Positions 33,527 through 41,591 of a stretch of DNA of 42,545 nt are shown here, in pieces. Within the stretch, counting starts at the first letter, position 1, and each line of letters opens with the position of its first letter. Position numbers and translations under genes: made by a program. Source of the stretch: an uncultured Erysipelotrichaceae bacterium (lineage in GTDB: Bacteria; Bacillota_I; Bacilli_A; RF39; UBA660); the NCBI GenBank assembly GCA_902797275.1, contig CADBSI010000024.1, positions 1 to 42,545 on the forward strand, in the 5' to 3' direction. Under the pieces are notes generated by a model. It did no database searches. It was given only the letters and a program-made list of their open reading frames with translations, and was not told the DNA's origin.

Positions 33527-34813
33527 ATGAATATACAAAGAATAGAAAACGTTTTAAGTCAAATAGAAGTAAATAGAAATTATAAAGATTTTACTAATTT
33601 ATTATCATTAGAAGAAAGAAAACAACTCATTTATTATATTGAAACAGATCCAACCCTTGTTTCTGAGGTTATTAATAAATTTAAGGATGATAATTTTATT
33701 ACAAATTATTTTACGGAAGAAGAAGCAGCTAATATATATAACAATGAATTTAATGAATTAAGTGAACTATCAAAAAATATAGTAATATGTAATTTGAGTT
33801 TAATTTTAGCAAAAGAGGCACTAAAAAAATATACACCAGACGTAGAAATTATTAGGCTTATTTTGAAAAAATTATCTTCCGATTCTGAAAAAATGGAATT
33901 TATTAAACCTTATCTATCTAATTTATCTGATTATGATAAATTTAGAATATATGCACGTAGTTTAGATGAAATAGATTCTAAATTATTATGCATGAAAACA
34001 TATCCTGAGTGTTATACTAGTTTTCCACTTCTTTGTAGAAATGTAAAAACTGATGAGGAGATAAAAAAAATCATTGATTTTTATCAAAAAAATTTTCAGA
34101 ATTATCACTTTGAATATGAATCACAATTTGAAGAAATTCTAGCAAGTATGTTTTCAAGCTTTAGTAATGATAACTTGAAATTACAATATTTTGATAGTAT
34201 TTTAGGTGAATCTAATAAAGCAAAAATAATTCAAAGTTTGAAAGACGATAACTTAAAATTACAATATTTAGATATTTTTTTACTTGAATTAACTAAGGTA
34301 AGAATAATTCAAAGTTTAAAAGACGATAATCTAAAATTACAATATTTAACTAAATTCTATGAAGATAATTATAAAGCGCAAATAATTTTAACCATAAATG
34401 ATTTAAAAATCAAAGTTAAGGCTTTAACATTTTTAGATAATATTACTAGTTATTGTATTCATGCTGATTGGCTTGATGATGTTGAAAATATAAATGATGA
34501 CATAAACAGGGAAATAATTAGAAAAATAGCTGAAGAAAATGCTTTAAATTATGATAACCTTTTCCAACTTTTTTTGAAATTCGGTTATGGTATTAGAACT
34601 TTAGGAAACAATTTAATAAAAATTGTTAATTTATCTCCAGATGAATTTAAAAAAATAATTCAAATACTAGATATTAAAGAATCTTCAAAGTTAACAATGA
34701 ATGATGTTAATAATTTTATTCCTACATTTTATGAAAGAGAATTTAGAATTAATAATCGTGAGGAACTTTTAATTTTTTCTAGATTACAAAACTTAATTTT
34801 GAATAAAGATTGA
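33527..34813 (+). CDS. Repeat-containing helical protein, unknown (cassette gene 1)
   Basis: The 428-aa protein is predicted helical throughout, without membrane segments. Residues about 205-300 contain three copies of a 26-residue unit (consensus xDDNLKLQYL...KxxIIQSLK) and a decayed fourth, suggesting an alpha-solenoid binding surface. The start is the ATG at 33527 with AGGAG at 33510-33514; a TTG at 33515 directly abuts the SD and is not credible. It ends with TGA at 34811, and the same frame stays open into the next gene. I do not recognise the family. Confidence 0.75.
   Translation: MNIQRIENVLSQIEVNRNYKDFTNLLSLEERKQLIYYIETDPTLVSEVINKFKDDNFITNYFTEEEAANIYNNEFNELSELSKNIVICNLSLILAKEALKKYTPDVEIIRLILKKLSSDSEKMEFIKPYLSNLSDYDKFRIYARSLDEIDSKLLCMKTYPECYTSFPLLCRNVKTDEEIKKIIDFYQKNFQNYHFEYESQFEEILASMFSSFSNDNLKLQYFDSILGESNKAKIIQSLKDDNLKLQYLDIFLLELTKVRIIQSLKDDNLKLQYLTKFYEDNYKAQIILTINDLKIKVKALTFLDNITSYCIHADWLDDVENINDDINREIIRKIAEENALNYDNLFQLFLKFGYGIRTLGNNLIKIVNLSPDEFKKIIQILDIKESSKLTMNDVNNFIPTFYEREFRINNREELLIFSRLQNLILNKD
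34166..34399 (+). repeat. Three tandem 78-bp coding repeats
   Basis: The units begin at 34166, 34244 and 34322, exactly 78 bases (26 codons) apart. Copies two and three are nearly identical over about 45 bases; a decayed fourth copy begins near 34400. The near identity at DNA level indicates recent duplication. Confidence 0.85.
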
Positions 34814-34828
34814 GAAGGAATAATAAAT

Positions 34829-36721
34829 ATTTTATCTAAAATTAATAAAATTGTTGACATAAATGATATATTAGAAAAAAATAATATTAATTCAGATACA
34901 TTTATTGATAATTTGTTAGAAAATGAAAATAATGAATTTTTACTTAATGTTTTGCATGAAATAACTAATAAATATTTAAATAAAATACGAAATTTATATG
35001 TGGCAGAAAGAAAAGAAAATGCAGAAAATGAGTTGAATTTAGATTATGATTATGATAAGAACTATTTAATATCTAAATTTTTTCAAAAATATGATATTCA
35101 ATATATTTATAATTTTATTAATAGTGAAATAGATAAAAGTAAATTATTGGATGATGGGCAAAGAAAATTATTGAATAATGAATCTTTACTTATAGAATGT
35201 CTTAAATTTATGAAAGATAAAGAACATTACCCAATGGATGAATTTTCTAAAATTAAAAGTAAGCTTAGATCATTAAATGGTATCTTAAATATATTATATG
35301 AAGAGAAAAAACTTGACTTTTTAGGTAATAAAAAAGATGAAAAAGCTAAAATTATTTTAAAACCGAAAGAAGTTGTATCTAAAGATTTCTTTATTAAAAT
35401 ATTAAATGAATTAGATATTGATTTATTGAGAGATAAACTTTTATCAAATCCTGAATTATATGAAAAAATGCTTAATATCTTAAAAAAATATAAGTTTATG
35501 AATTGGTCTGATACTTTTGAAAATTTATTAAAAGCTGCTGATTTATCATTTAATGAAAGAGATATTGCTATATTAATTAATTATTTTTATAGTTTTTATT
35601 CAAAGTTAGAAGCAAAACAACAAAATGGATTAATAGAAAGTATAAGATTATCAAATATTCTTGATGAATTGAGAACTTATGGTAGTTCCTCAATAAAATA
35701 TGATTATTTATTAGGAAAAGAAGATTCAGACCTTATTATTTCTAATCCAGGTCCTAATTCAGCTAGCTTAAAGGCGGAGGAAAGATTAAAAAAAGTGCCT
35801 GAGGAAATATTAATTCAATTTAAGAGAAAATATATTACAGTTCCTCCGATGGATTTGGATGTATCATTAGAAAATGGTAAAAAGATACATGTAGATATTG
35901 GTGATATAACAAGTACAATTAATTTAACATATGGTGAAAGAACAGGTGCGTGTATGCGAATTGGTGGTGCAGGTAGTAGTTTGTTTGATTTTTGTTTAGA
36001 AAATGAAAATGGTTTTCATATTAGATTAACTAATCCTATTACTGGTAATTTTATAAGTAGAGTAAGTGGTTTTAGAAATGGTAATACTGTGTTTTTAAAT
36101 CAACTTAGATATAGTTTAGATAAAGATATATCTAATTCTGATTTAATAGGTGTAATTAGTGTAGTAGCAAGAAAAATTGTTGAATTAACTAAAGAAAGTG
36201 AATATCCTATTAAAAATGTTGTTATATCTGATGGTTATGTAATGAGTGCACGACATAATGATAGAACTACATTAAATGTTAATGATGTAAAGAAAGGATA
36301 TAGTCATTTTTATTCAGATGTAAGTAGTAGTAATGCAATTTATTTAGAAAAAAATGATGAAATAGAAGTAGGACCTGAAAAAGCAGGAAAATATGATGTT
36401 TTAAGAAAAAGAATAATATGCTATGAAAATATAAATGAAATAACTGAACAAATTCAAAAATTTAATCTTATAAATGGTTTATTAAAGGGTAAATCATTAG
36501 GTGATATATCTATAATAGATGAAAAATTTATTATTAATATTAGTAAATTATATATGGGTGAAGACTTTTTAATAGCATTTGACTTTGATGGTAATATTCT
36601 TTGGAAATTTATTTTAGAAAGAGAAGATCATTTTAAGAAAAAAGCCAACGAAGAAATTAATGTATTAATTAATTATTTAAATGAAAAAGATTTAGTTAAT
36701 AAAGGAGGAAAAGCTAGATGA
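34829..36721 (+). CDS. Large protein with conserved-looking C-terminal domain, probable ATT start (cassette gene 2)
   Basis: The frame is open from just after the upstream TGA (34811-34813) to 36721, yet the first standard start is a TTG at 34913 with no SD. An SD (GAAGGA, 34814-34819) lies nine bases before an in-frame ATT at 34829, so a non-standard ATT start is the best reading (about 630 aa). The N-terminal ~300 residues are helical. The C-terminal half (from about 35840) holds a compact domain with GERTGACMRIGGAGSS, NGFHIRLTNPITGNFISR and FRNGNTVFLNQLR, which looks like an enzyme or binding core. I cannot name the family; a loose resemblance to GNAT-like domains of some phage and giant-virus proteins is only an impression. 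It ends in an ATGA overlap with gene 3. Confidence 0.65.
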   Translation: MLSKINKIVDINDILEKNNINSDTFIDNLLENENNEFLLNVLHEITNKYLNKIRNLYVAERKENAENELNLDYDYDKNYLISKFFQKYDIQYIYNFINSEIDKSKLLDDGQRKLLNNESLLIECLKFMKDKEHYPMDEFSKIKSKLRSLNGILNILYEEKKLDFLGNKKDEKAKIILKPKEVVSKDFFIKILNELDIDLLRDKLLSNPELYEKMLNILKKYKFMNWSDTFENLLKAADLSFNERDIAILINYFYSFYSKLEAKQQNGLIESIRLSNILDELRTYGSSSIKYDYLLGKEDSDLIISNPGPNSASLKAEERLKKVPEEILIQFKRKYITVPPMDLDVSLENGKKIHVDIGDITSTINLTYGERTGACMRIGGAGSSLFDFCLENENGFHIRLTNPITGNFISRVSGFRNGNTVFLNQLRYSLDKDISNSDLIGVISVVARKIVELTKESEYPIKNVVISDGYVMSARHNDRTTLNVNDVKKGYSHFYSDVSSSNAIYLEKNDEIEVGPEKAGKYDVLRKRIICYENINEITEQIQKFNLINGLLKGKSLGDISIIDEKFIINISKLYMGEDFLIAFDFDGNILWKFILEREDHFKKKANEEINVLINYLNEKDLVNKGGKAR

Positions 36722-36927
36722 AAAAAGAAGGAACAGTAAAAAAATATGATGGTTATACAGGTATCATTAATGATTATTTAGGAAAAGAGTACTTATTATT
36801 AAAAAAAGAAACATTAGAAAAAATAAATGAAAAAGATATTGTTATATTTGATCCAGAAGTTGTTATTACATCAGAAGAAGATAGAAATGTTGCTAGGTTT
36901 GTAAAGAAAAAAGTTTTAAAACCATAA
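36718..36927 (+). CDS. Cold-shock-domain-like small protein (cassette gene 3)
   Basis: The 69-aa protein starts GTVKKYDGYTGII and ends in a strand with NVARFVKKK, the spacing of a CSD/OB fold (compare GTVKWF...GFGFI and the final ANV strand of CspA). The aromatic RNP1 and RNP2 residues are mostly absent, so nucleic-acid binding is uncertain. The ATG overlaps the TGA of the preceding gene, with AAAGGAGG upstream, implying coupled translation. Its stop codon overlaps the right 36-bp direct repeat. Confidence 0.65.
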   Translation: MKKEGTVKKYDGYTGIINDYLGKEYLLLKKETLEKINEKDIVIFDPEVVITSEEDRNVARFVKKKVLKP

Positions 36928-36961
36928 TAAAAGAAATTAGCTAAGGCTAATTTTTTTTGTA
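36926..36961 (+). repeat. Right 36-bp direct repeat with terminator hairpin
   Basis: It is the same sequence as 33406-33440 with eight rather than seven T. It begins at the stop codon of the cold-shock-like gene, terminates the cassette, and its last bases (GTA) begin the possible -35 element of spoVAC. Confidence 0.9.
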
Positions 36962-36987
36962 TATTTTTCTAATTTTTACTAATAATA
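36959..36987 (+). promoter_or_regulatory. Possible SigG-type promoter for spoVACDE
   Basis: GTATA, a 17-base spacer and AATAATA, close to the SigG pattern. The spoVA operon is a known SigG target. The leader would be very short (about eight bases), which weakens the call. Confidence 0.3.
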
Positions 36988-37001
36988 TAATTGGTGAAAA
37001 T

Positions 37002-37442
37002 ATGGAAAAAAAGTTATATGATAAATTAGTTTTAGAACATGCTCCTAAAGAGAAAAGGTTAGAAAATGCTGTTATTGCTTTTTTAATAGGAGGAGTTATG
37101 GGGGTAATAGGGGAGTTATTAGTTGAATTTTATGGTTATTATTTACACATATCAAGAAGCGATGCTTCAGTTTTTATGATTATAACTTTAATATTTTTAG
37201 CAAGTTTATTTACAGCTCTTGGTTTCTTTGATAAATGGGTTAAGTTTGCTAAGTGTGGCTTGATAATTCCAATTACCGGGTTTGCTCATTCTATGACTAG
37301 TGCTGCTATTGAATATAAAAGAGAAGGTTTTGTAACTGGACTTGGTGCTAATATGTTTAAACTTGCTGGAACAGTTATTTTATATGGAGTAGTATCAGCT
37401 TATATTTTTGGTCTTATAAGACTTATAATAGGAGGTATCTAA
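37002..37442 (+). CDS. spoVAC: Stage V sporulation protein AC (SpoVAC)
   Basis: Spore inner-membrane protein of the SpoVA channel that moves dipicolinic acid into the forespore and releases it at germination. It acts as a mechanosensitive channel in B. subtilis. The 146-aa protein has about four hydrophobic helices and the segments FLIGGVMGVIGE, CGLIIPITGFAHSM and GLGANMFKLAGTVILYG. The start is the ATG at 37002 with GGTGA before it; a TTG at 36957 lies inside the upstream terminator. It overlaps spoVAD by one base. Confidence 0.92.
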   Translation: MEKKLYDKLVLEHAPKEKRLENAVIAFLIGGVMGVIGELLVEFYGYYLHISRSDASVFMIITLIFLASLFTALGFFDKWVKFAKCGLIIPITGFAHSMTSAAIEYKREGFVTGLGANMFKLAGTVILYGVVSAYIFGLIRLIIGGI

Positions 37443-38434
37443 TGACTTTTCGCTTTGATAATGTTTATATTCGTGATGTTGCAACAGTTGTAGGTCCATA
37501 TGAAAGTAAAGGTCCTCTTTCAAAAAAGTTTGATCAAAGTTATGATGATATGTACTTTGACTGTGATTCTTTTGAAAAAGCTGAAGTAAAAATTTTATTT
37601 GATAGTATAAATATTTTATTAAATAAAGTAAAAAAAGATAAATCAGATATAGATTTATTTATTTCCGGAGATTTGCAAAATCAAATTACTGCTAGTTCCT
37701 ATGTTGCTAGAAATTTAAAACTTCCTTTTTTAGGAATATATTCAGCTTGTGCTACTAATGTAGAAGGATTGATAATTGGTTCTAATTTCTTAGAAAACCA
37801 TTTAGTAGATAATGTTTTAGTTTCTGTTAGTAGTCATAATATGGTATCAGAAAAACAATTTAGAAATCCAACAGAGTATGGGGCTCCTAAACCTAAAACA
37901 GCAACTTTTACAGCAACAGGAGGAGCAAGTTGTTTATTGACTAATAAAAGTGGAAAAGTTAAAATAACTGCTGGTACTATTGGTAAAGTTGTTGATTATA
38001 ACCAAACTAATCCTTTAGATATGGGTTCGGTTATGGCTCCTGCAGCAGCTGACGTTTTAAATACTCATTTAAATGATTTAGATAGAGATATTACCGATTA
38101 TGATTTAATTTTAACAGGTGATTTAGGAATAATCGGTAAGAATATTTTAATTGATTTCATGAAAAGTGAATATGGAATTGATATAGAAAATATTTATAAT
38201 GATTGTGGTGTTATGTTATATGATTTAGAAAAACAAAAAGATGTTTTAGCCGGTGGATCAGGTCCTGTTTGTAGTGCTTTAGTAGTATATTCAGATATTA
38301 TTAAAAAACTAGAGAAGAAGGAATTAAAAAGAGTTTTATATATTGCAACGGGAGCTTTATTTAATCCGACTTCAGTTTTTCAAAAAGAAAATATTTTAGG
38401 AATAGCTCATGCTATTAGTTTGGAGAGCATATGA
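37442..38434 (+). CDS. spoVAD: Stage V sporulation protein AD (SpoVAD)
   Basis: Soluble, membrane-associated thiolase-fold protein that binds dipicolinic acid for the SpoVA channel. The 330-aa sequence has GIYSACATNVEGLIIG, SSHNMVSEKQFRNPTEYG, ATGGASCLL and GSGPVCSALVVYS, all typical of SpoVAD. GGAGG lies in the end of spoVAC. The stop TGA overlaps the spoVAE start (ATGA). Confidence 0.95.
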   Translation: MTFRFDNVYIRDVATVVGPYESKGPLSKKFDQSYDDMYFDCDSFEKAEVKILFDSINILLNKVKKDKSDIDLFISGDLQNQITASSYVARNLKLPFLGIYSACATNVEGLIIGSNFLENHLVDNVLVSVSSHNMVSEKQFRNPTEYGAPKPKTATFTATGGASCLLTNKSGKVKITAGTIGKVVDYNQTNPLDMGSVMAPAAADVLNTHLNDLDRDITDYDLILTGDLGIIGKNILIDFMKSEYGIDIENIYNDCGVMLYDLEKQKDVLAGGSGPVCSALVVYSDIIKKLEKKELKRVLYIATGALFNPTSVFQKENILGIAHAISLESI

Positions 38435-38781
38435 TATACATATATTCATTTTTATTTGCAGGTTTAATTTGTTTAATTGGTCAATTAATTCTTGATAATA
38501 CTAAGTTAACCCCAGGTCATATTACTAGTTTATTTGTTATAATTGGATCGTTTTTAGATATTTTTAACATTTATGATTTAATAGTTGCTCATGTTGGAGG
38601 AGGTGCTTTAGTACCAATTACATCATTTGGTCATTTATTAATTCATGGTGGTATGCAAGGTGCTATGGAAAATGGTTTTATAGGTCTTGCTATGGGAATG
38701 TTTAATTTTACAGCATCTGGTATAACTTCAGCTATTTTCTTTGCATTTATCTTTTCTTTATTCTTTAAACCAAGAGACTAA
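38431..38781 (+). CDS. spoVAE: Stage V sporulation protein AE (SpoVAE/SpoVAEb)
   Basis: Third SpoVA subunit, an integral spore membrane protein of 116 aa with about four helices. It has segments TPGHITSLFVIIGS, VGGGALVPITSFGHLLIHG and GMFNFTASGITSAI, which are typical. Translation is coupled to spoVAD. The operon is the minimal C-D-E set, without spoVAA, spoVAB or spoVAF here. A terminator follows. Confidence 0.93.
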   Translation: MIYIYSFLFAGLICLIGQLILDNTKLTPGHITSLFVIIGSFLDIFNIYDLIVAHVGGGALVPITSFGHLLIHGGMQGAMENGFIGLAMGMFNFTASGITSAIFFAFIFSLFFKPRD

Positions 38782-38808
38782 AAAAAGTAATATGAATTAC
38801 TTTTTTAA
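38782..38808. terminator. Bidirectional terminator between spoVAE and veg
   Basis: AAAAAAGTAAT and ATTACTTTTTT form a hairpin with T runs on both strands. It separates convergent genes. Confidence 0.75.
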
Positions 38809-39014
38809 TCAATTATTTCTAAGTTTTCAATTAGGATATCACTATAAGTAAAAGATTTAATTTTATTATCATCTGTTTTAATAGTAAATATAAAATTATA
38901 CATATCTTCAATACTACCATTAAATTCTTCTATTTGATTTCTAGCTCCATTAAATTTAAAATGTAAATTCTTACCTTTCTTACTTTCTAAATTATCTTTA
39001 ATTTTACTAATCAT
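38805..39014 (-). CDS. veg: Veg-family protein
   Basis: Small (69 aa) protein of the Veg/DUF1021 family, conserved in Bacillota and implicated in biofilm formation and spore outgrowth in B. subtilis. The family features IKDNLESKKGKNLHFKFNGARNQIEEFNGSI and the FTYSDIL segment are visible across the protein. Its ATG overlaps the yabG stop (ATGA). The rsmA-yabG-veg order is the same as in B. subtilis, which strongly supports the call. Confidence 0.88.
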   Translation of the reverse strand: MISKIKDNLESKKGKNLHFKFNGARNQIEEFNGSIEDMYNFIFTIKTDDNKIKSFTYSDILIENLEIID

Positions 39015-39784
39015 CTTGGATACCCCACATACATTGTTCCATTAGTAATAATTCCTCCAATTCCTTTAGAACCATATTTAGTTTTTTCTAATATATTAAT
39101 TAAATCAATTGGTTTAGATTTATCACTTAAAGCAACACTTGAAGCTATAATAGCAGGATCTAAGGCATGTATATTTATTCTTTTAGGACTAGAAGCAAAA
39201 TTAGCTCCTGCTTTAATTAATTCTTCATAATTAGATTGACAAGCTCCTGCAATTATTATTAATCTATTGTGATCATAATATTTTCTAGCTTCTTTAACTC
39301 CTTTAATAAAATTACTAGTATTTTTATAATTATCATTATTAGATTCATTACCAAGTTTTTTATAATAAGCATCATGACCGGTAATAACTAATATATCCGG
39401 ATTATATTCATCTAGTAATTTTTTTATATGATTACTAATATCTTCTTCTCTAGCTTTAAAACCAATTGCTTTTACATGAACTTGTTTATAAAAATCCATA
39501 CATCTTTCTAAATAATCTTCATCACCATCAATATGCAAAACTTTACCAGGTAAATAAAAATATTCATTTCGATCTAATTTAATATCAAATCTATCTAAGA
39601 AAATATCATCATCTTTTATCTTTTCTTTAGTATCAACTTTTCTTAAATCTGAAAGATCACTATCAGCAAATAATCTTATATTTATTCCTTTTAAAGTAGC
39701 AATATTATTATCAATATCAATTATTTTAAAGATAGTATCATTATTATATGAATTTCTAGTTACTAAATCACCTACATTAAACAT
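39011..39784 (-). CDS. yabG: Sporulation-specific protease YabG
   Basis: Cysteine protease (family U57) that processes spore coat proteins in the mother cell. In the 257-aa protein the likely catalytic His137 lies in ITGHDAYY and Cys182 in AGACQSNYEE, followed by the family's ANFASSPKRINIHALDP and GIGGIITNGTM. SD GGAGATG precedes the start. It lies between rsmA and veg, as in B. subtilis. Confidence 0.95.
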   Translation of the reverse strand: MFNVGDLVTRNSYNNDTIFKIIDIDNNIATLKGINIRLFADSDLSDLRKVDTKEKIKDDDIFLDRFDIKLDRNEYFYLPGKVLHIDGDEDYLERCMDFYKQVHVKAIGFKAREEDISNHIKKLLDEYNPDILVITGHDAYYKKLGNESNNDNYKNTSNFIKGVKEARKYYDHNRLIIIAGACQSNYEELIKAGANFASSPKRINIHALDPAIIASSVALSDKSKPIDLINILEKTKYGSKGIGGIITNGTMYVGYPR

Positions 39785-39836
39785 ATAATCATCTCCAAAA
39801 AATTATATGTTTAAATTTTTAAAATATACAAAAAAC

Positions 39837-40628
39837 TTAAGCTAAATTATTACTTAAGTCAACAAATACTATAAGGGGTAAATCTTCTGCTCTTGTATTT
39901 AAATTAAAATTATATTTATTTAAAACTTTTTCTACTATGGTAAGATCATAATTTTTTAAATTATTTCTAATAGTTTTTCTTTTAAATTTAAAAGAATCTT
40001 TTAATAATTTATTAAAGTTATCTATATCTTTTAAATATAATAAATCTTTTTTATTAACAAGAGAAATAACTATACTATCAACATTTGGTTTTGGTATAAA
40101 ACAATTACGTGATACAATAAATTCTTTTTTTAAATCAAAATAGTAATTTAAATAAACAGTTAGTGAATTATATTCTTTCATACCTGGTTTAGCATTAAAT
40201 CTTTCTCCAACTTCTTTTTGAATCATAACAACTATTTTTTGAAATTTTAAATTACTTTCTATTATCTTTTCAATAATAGGTGTAGTAATGTAATAAGGTA
40301 AATTTGCTATTAAATATAAGTTATCATATTCATAGTTTTTTATATCTTCTTTTATATCTCTTTTTAAAAAATCATCAAATATAATATGAATATTATTATA
40401 ATCTTTTAAAGATTCATCTAAAATATTTTCTAATCTTGTATCTATTTCATAGCATAAAACATGTTTAGAAACTTTAGCTATTTCTTTAGTTAAATTACCA
40501 CTTCCAGCACCTATTTCTATTGTTAAAGAATTACCACTTACATTAGCAGTAGCTACTATATTTTCTAAGATGTTTTTATCTTGTAAAAAGTTTTGACCAA
40601 GACTTTTCTTAAAATTAAAATCGTTCAT
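39837..40628 (-). CDS. rsmA: 16S rRNA dimethyladenosine transferase RsmA (KsgA)
   Basis: Dimethylates two adenosines in helix 45 of 16S rRNA, using SAM. Features: SLGQNFLQDKNILENIV at the N-terminus, SAM motif IEIGAGSGNLTKEIA, and the catalytic NLPYYITTPII (motif IV). The C-terminal helical domain ends with LNTRAEDLPLIVFVDL. At 263 aa it is slightly short (usual ~270-290). Preceding base order includes GAGGT as SD. Confidence 0.96.
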   Translation of the reverse strand: MNDFNFKKSLGQNFLQDKNILENIVATANVSGNSLTIEIGAGSGNLTKEIAKVSKHVLCYEIDTRLENILDESLKDYNNIHIIFDDFLKRDIKEDIKNYEYDNLYLIANLPYYITTPIIEKIIESNLKFQKIVVMIQKEVGERFNAKPGMKEYNSLTVYLNYYFDLKKEFIVSRNCFIPKPNVDSIVISLVNKKDLLYLKDIDNFNKLLKDSFKFKRKTIRNNLKNYDLTIVEKVLNKYNFNLNTRAEDLPLIVFVDLSNNLA

Positions 40629-40659
40629 AAATACCTCTAATTCATTATAACATCATTGT

Positions 40660-41502
40660 TTAAAGATGTCTATTTTCTTTAATGTTTTTACCATAACCTA
40701 AAACATTTCTTTTTCCATCAAATATAGTTGCATTAGGAAATAACACTTTAATAGTATCAAGTTCTTGATATAATTTAGAATCATCTCCAAGGCAAATTCC
40801 ATTTATTAACATAGGAGGAATTCCTCCTGGAATAGCTGACCAAAAATAAGTTCTACTAAATTTATCATGAAAATCACTTGAAGAAGACATTGGTAAAATT
40901 AAGTTTTCATATATATCAATTATTTCTTTAGGATATAAGGCAGTAATTTTTTCTTTTTTAGTTTTTCTAATTCTTTGATATTCAAAGAAATCTAGTTTTA
41001 ATAATTCATTCATGTAATAGTTTCTTTTATCAAAAAATAACCATATATGTGTATCACTTGTTATATACATTAAATATTTATAATAAGCATCACGGTTATT
41101 AGTCATTTTATTTTCTTCTAAACTATTAAAACGATTCAAAAAAGTACAAAAACAAGCTTCTTTTTCTTTTTCTAATTGGCCAAACCATTCACTTGCTACA
41201 AGACCAGCCATACTTATACTTTTTAAAACTTTCATGTTAGCTGGTAAAATATGAAAATAACTATTTTCATCAAAAATTACTTTATCTTCGTTTTCTAACA
41301 TTTTAAAATAGTTATCATTTTTTTCTAAGTTTGAATATATTTCAAAATAAATTCTTTCAAGTTCTATAAGAGCTTTTTTTCTATTAGATGTATAATCAAA
41401 ATGATTAATAAAACTATCTAAATAGCAATTAGCAATTAATTCTAAATTCATTCCTTGTAAATTAATAGGATTTATACTTCTTTTTATGTCATTTATGTTC
41501 AT
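40660..41502 (-). CDS. Hypothetical protein, unrecognised
   Basis: The 280-aa soluble protein has mixed helices and strands. Segments that look conserved are MAGLVASEWFGQLEKEKEAC, SAIPGGIPPMLINGICLGD and VLFPNATIFDGKRNVLGYG, which could form an active or binding site, but no known family comes to mind. It lies upstream of rsmA on the same strand with a gap of 31 bases and its own promoter. SD is GGTGAT, weak. Confidence 0.7.
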   Translation of the reverse strand: MNINDIKRSINPINLQGMNLELIANCYLDSFINHFDYTSNRKKALIELERIYFEIYSNLEKNDNYFKMLENEDKVIFDENSYFHILPANMKVLKSISMAGLVASEWFGQLEKEKEACFCTFLNRFNSLEENKMTNNRDAYYKYLMYITSDTHIWLFFDKRNYYMNELLKLDFFEYQRIRKTKKEKITALYPKEIIDIYENLILPMSSSSDFHDKFSRTYFWSAIPGGIPPMLINGICLGDDSKLYQELDTIKVLFPNATIFDGKRNVLGYGKNIKENRHL

Positions 41503-41523
41503 AGTATCACCAAACTAGTTTGT

Positions 41524-41552
41524 ATTATAACATTTTTATTTTTTTTTAACAA
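41524..41552 (-). promoter_or_regulatory. SigA promoter for 40660 gene (minus strand)
   Basis: TTGTTA, a 17-base spacer and TATAAT read on the minus strand, 20-odd bases before the start at 41502. Confidence 0.6.
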
Positions 41553-41579
41553 GACTATTCTTTTTTTTAAAATTAATAG

Positions 41580-41585
41580 TATAAT
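41580..41585 (+). promoter_or_regulatory. -10 element (TATAAT) immediately before VanY-like gene
   Basis: Perfect TATAAT ends six bases before the ATG at 41592. Transcription would start at about the ATG itself, giving a leaderless mRNA. No SD is visible. Confidence 0.5.
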
Positions 41586-41591
41586 ATAAGT

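Noticed and set aside
34811..34813. TGA read as Trp (code 4), which would fuse cassette genes 1 and 2
   Set aside because: TGA ends several genes at ATGA start overlaps (15996, 20393, 21523, 36719, 38432, 39011), and Trp is encoded by TGG throughout, including inside the cassette.
36957..37001. Longer SpoVAC starting at TTG 36957
   Set aside because: The extra codons lie in the T run of the preceding terminator; the ATG at 37002 has an SD and matches the family N-terminus.
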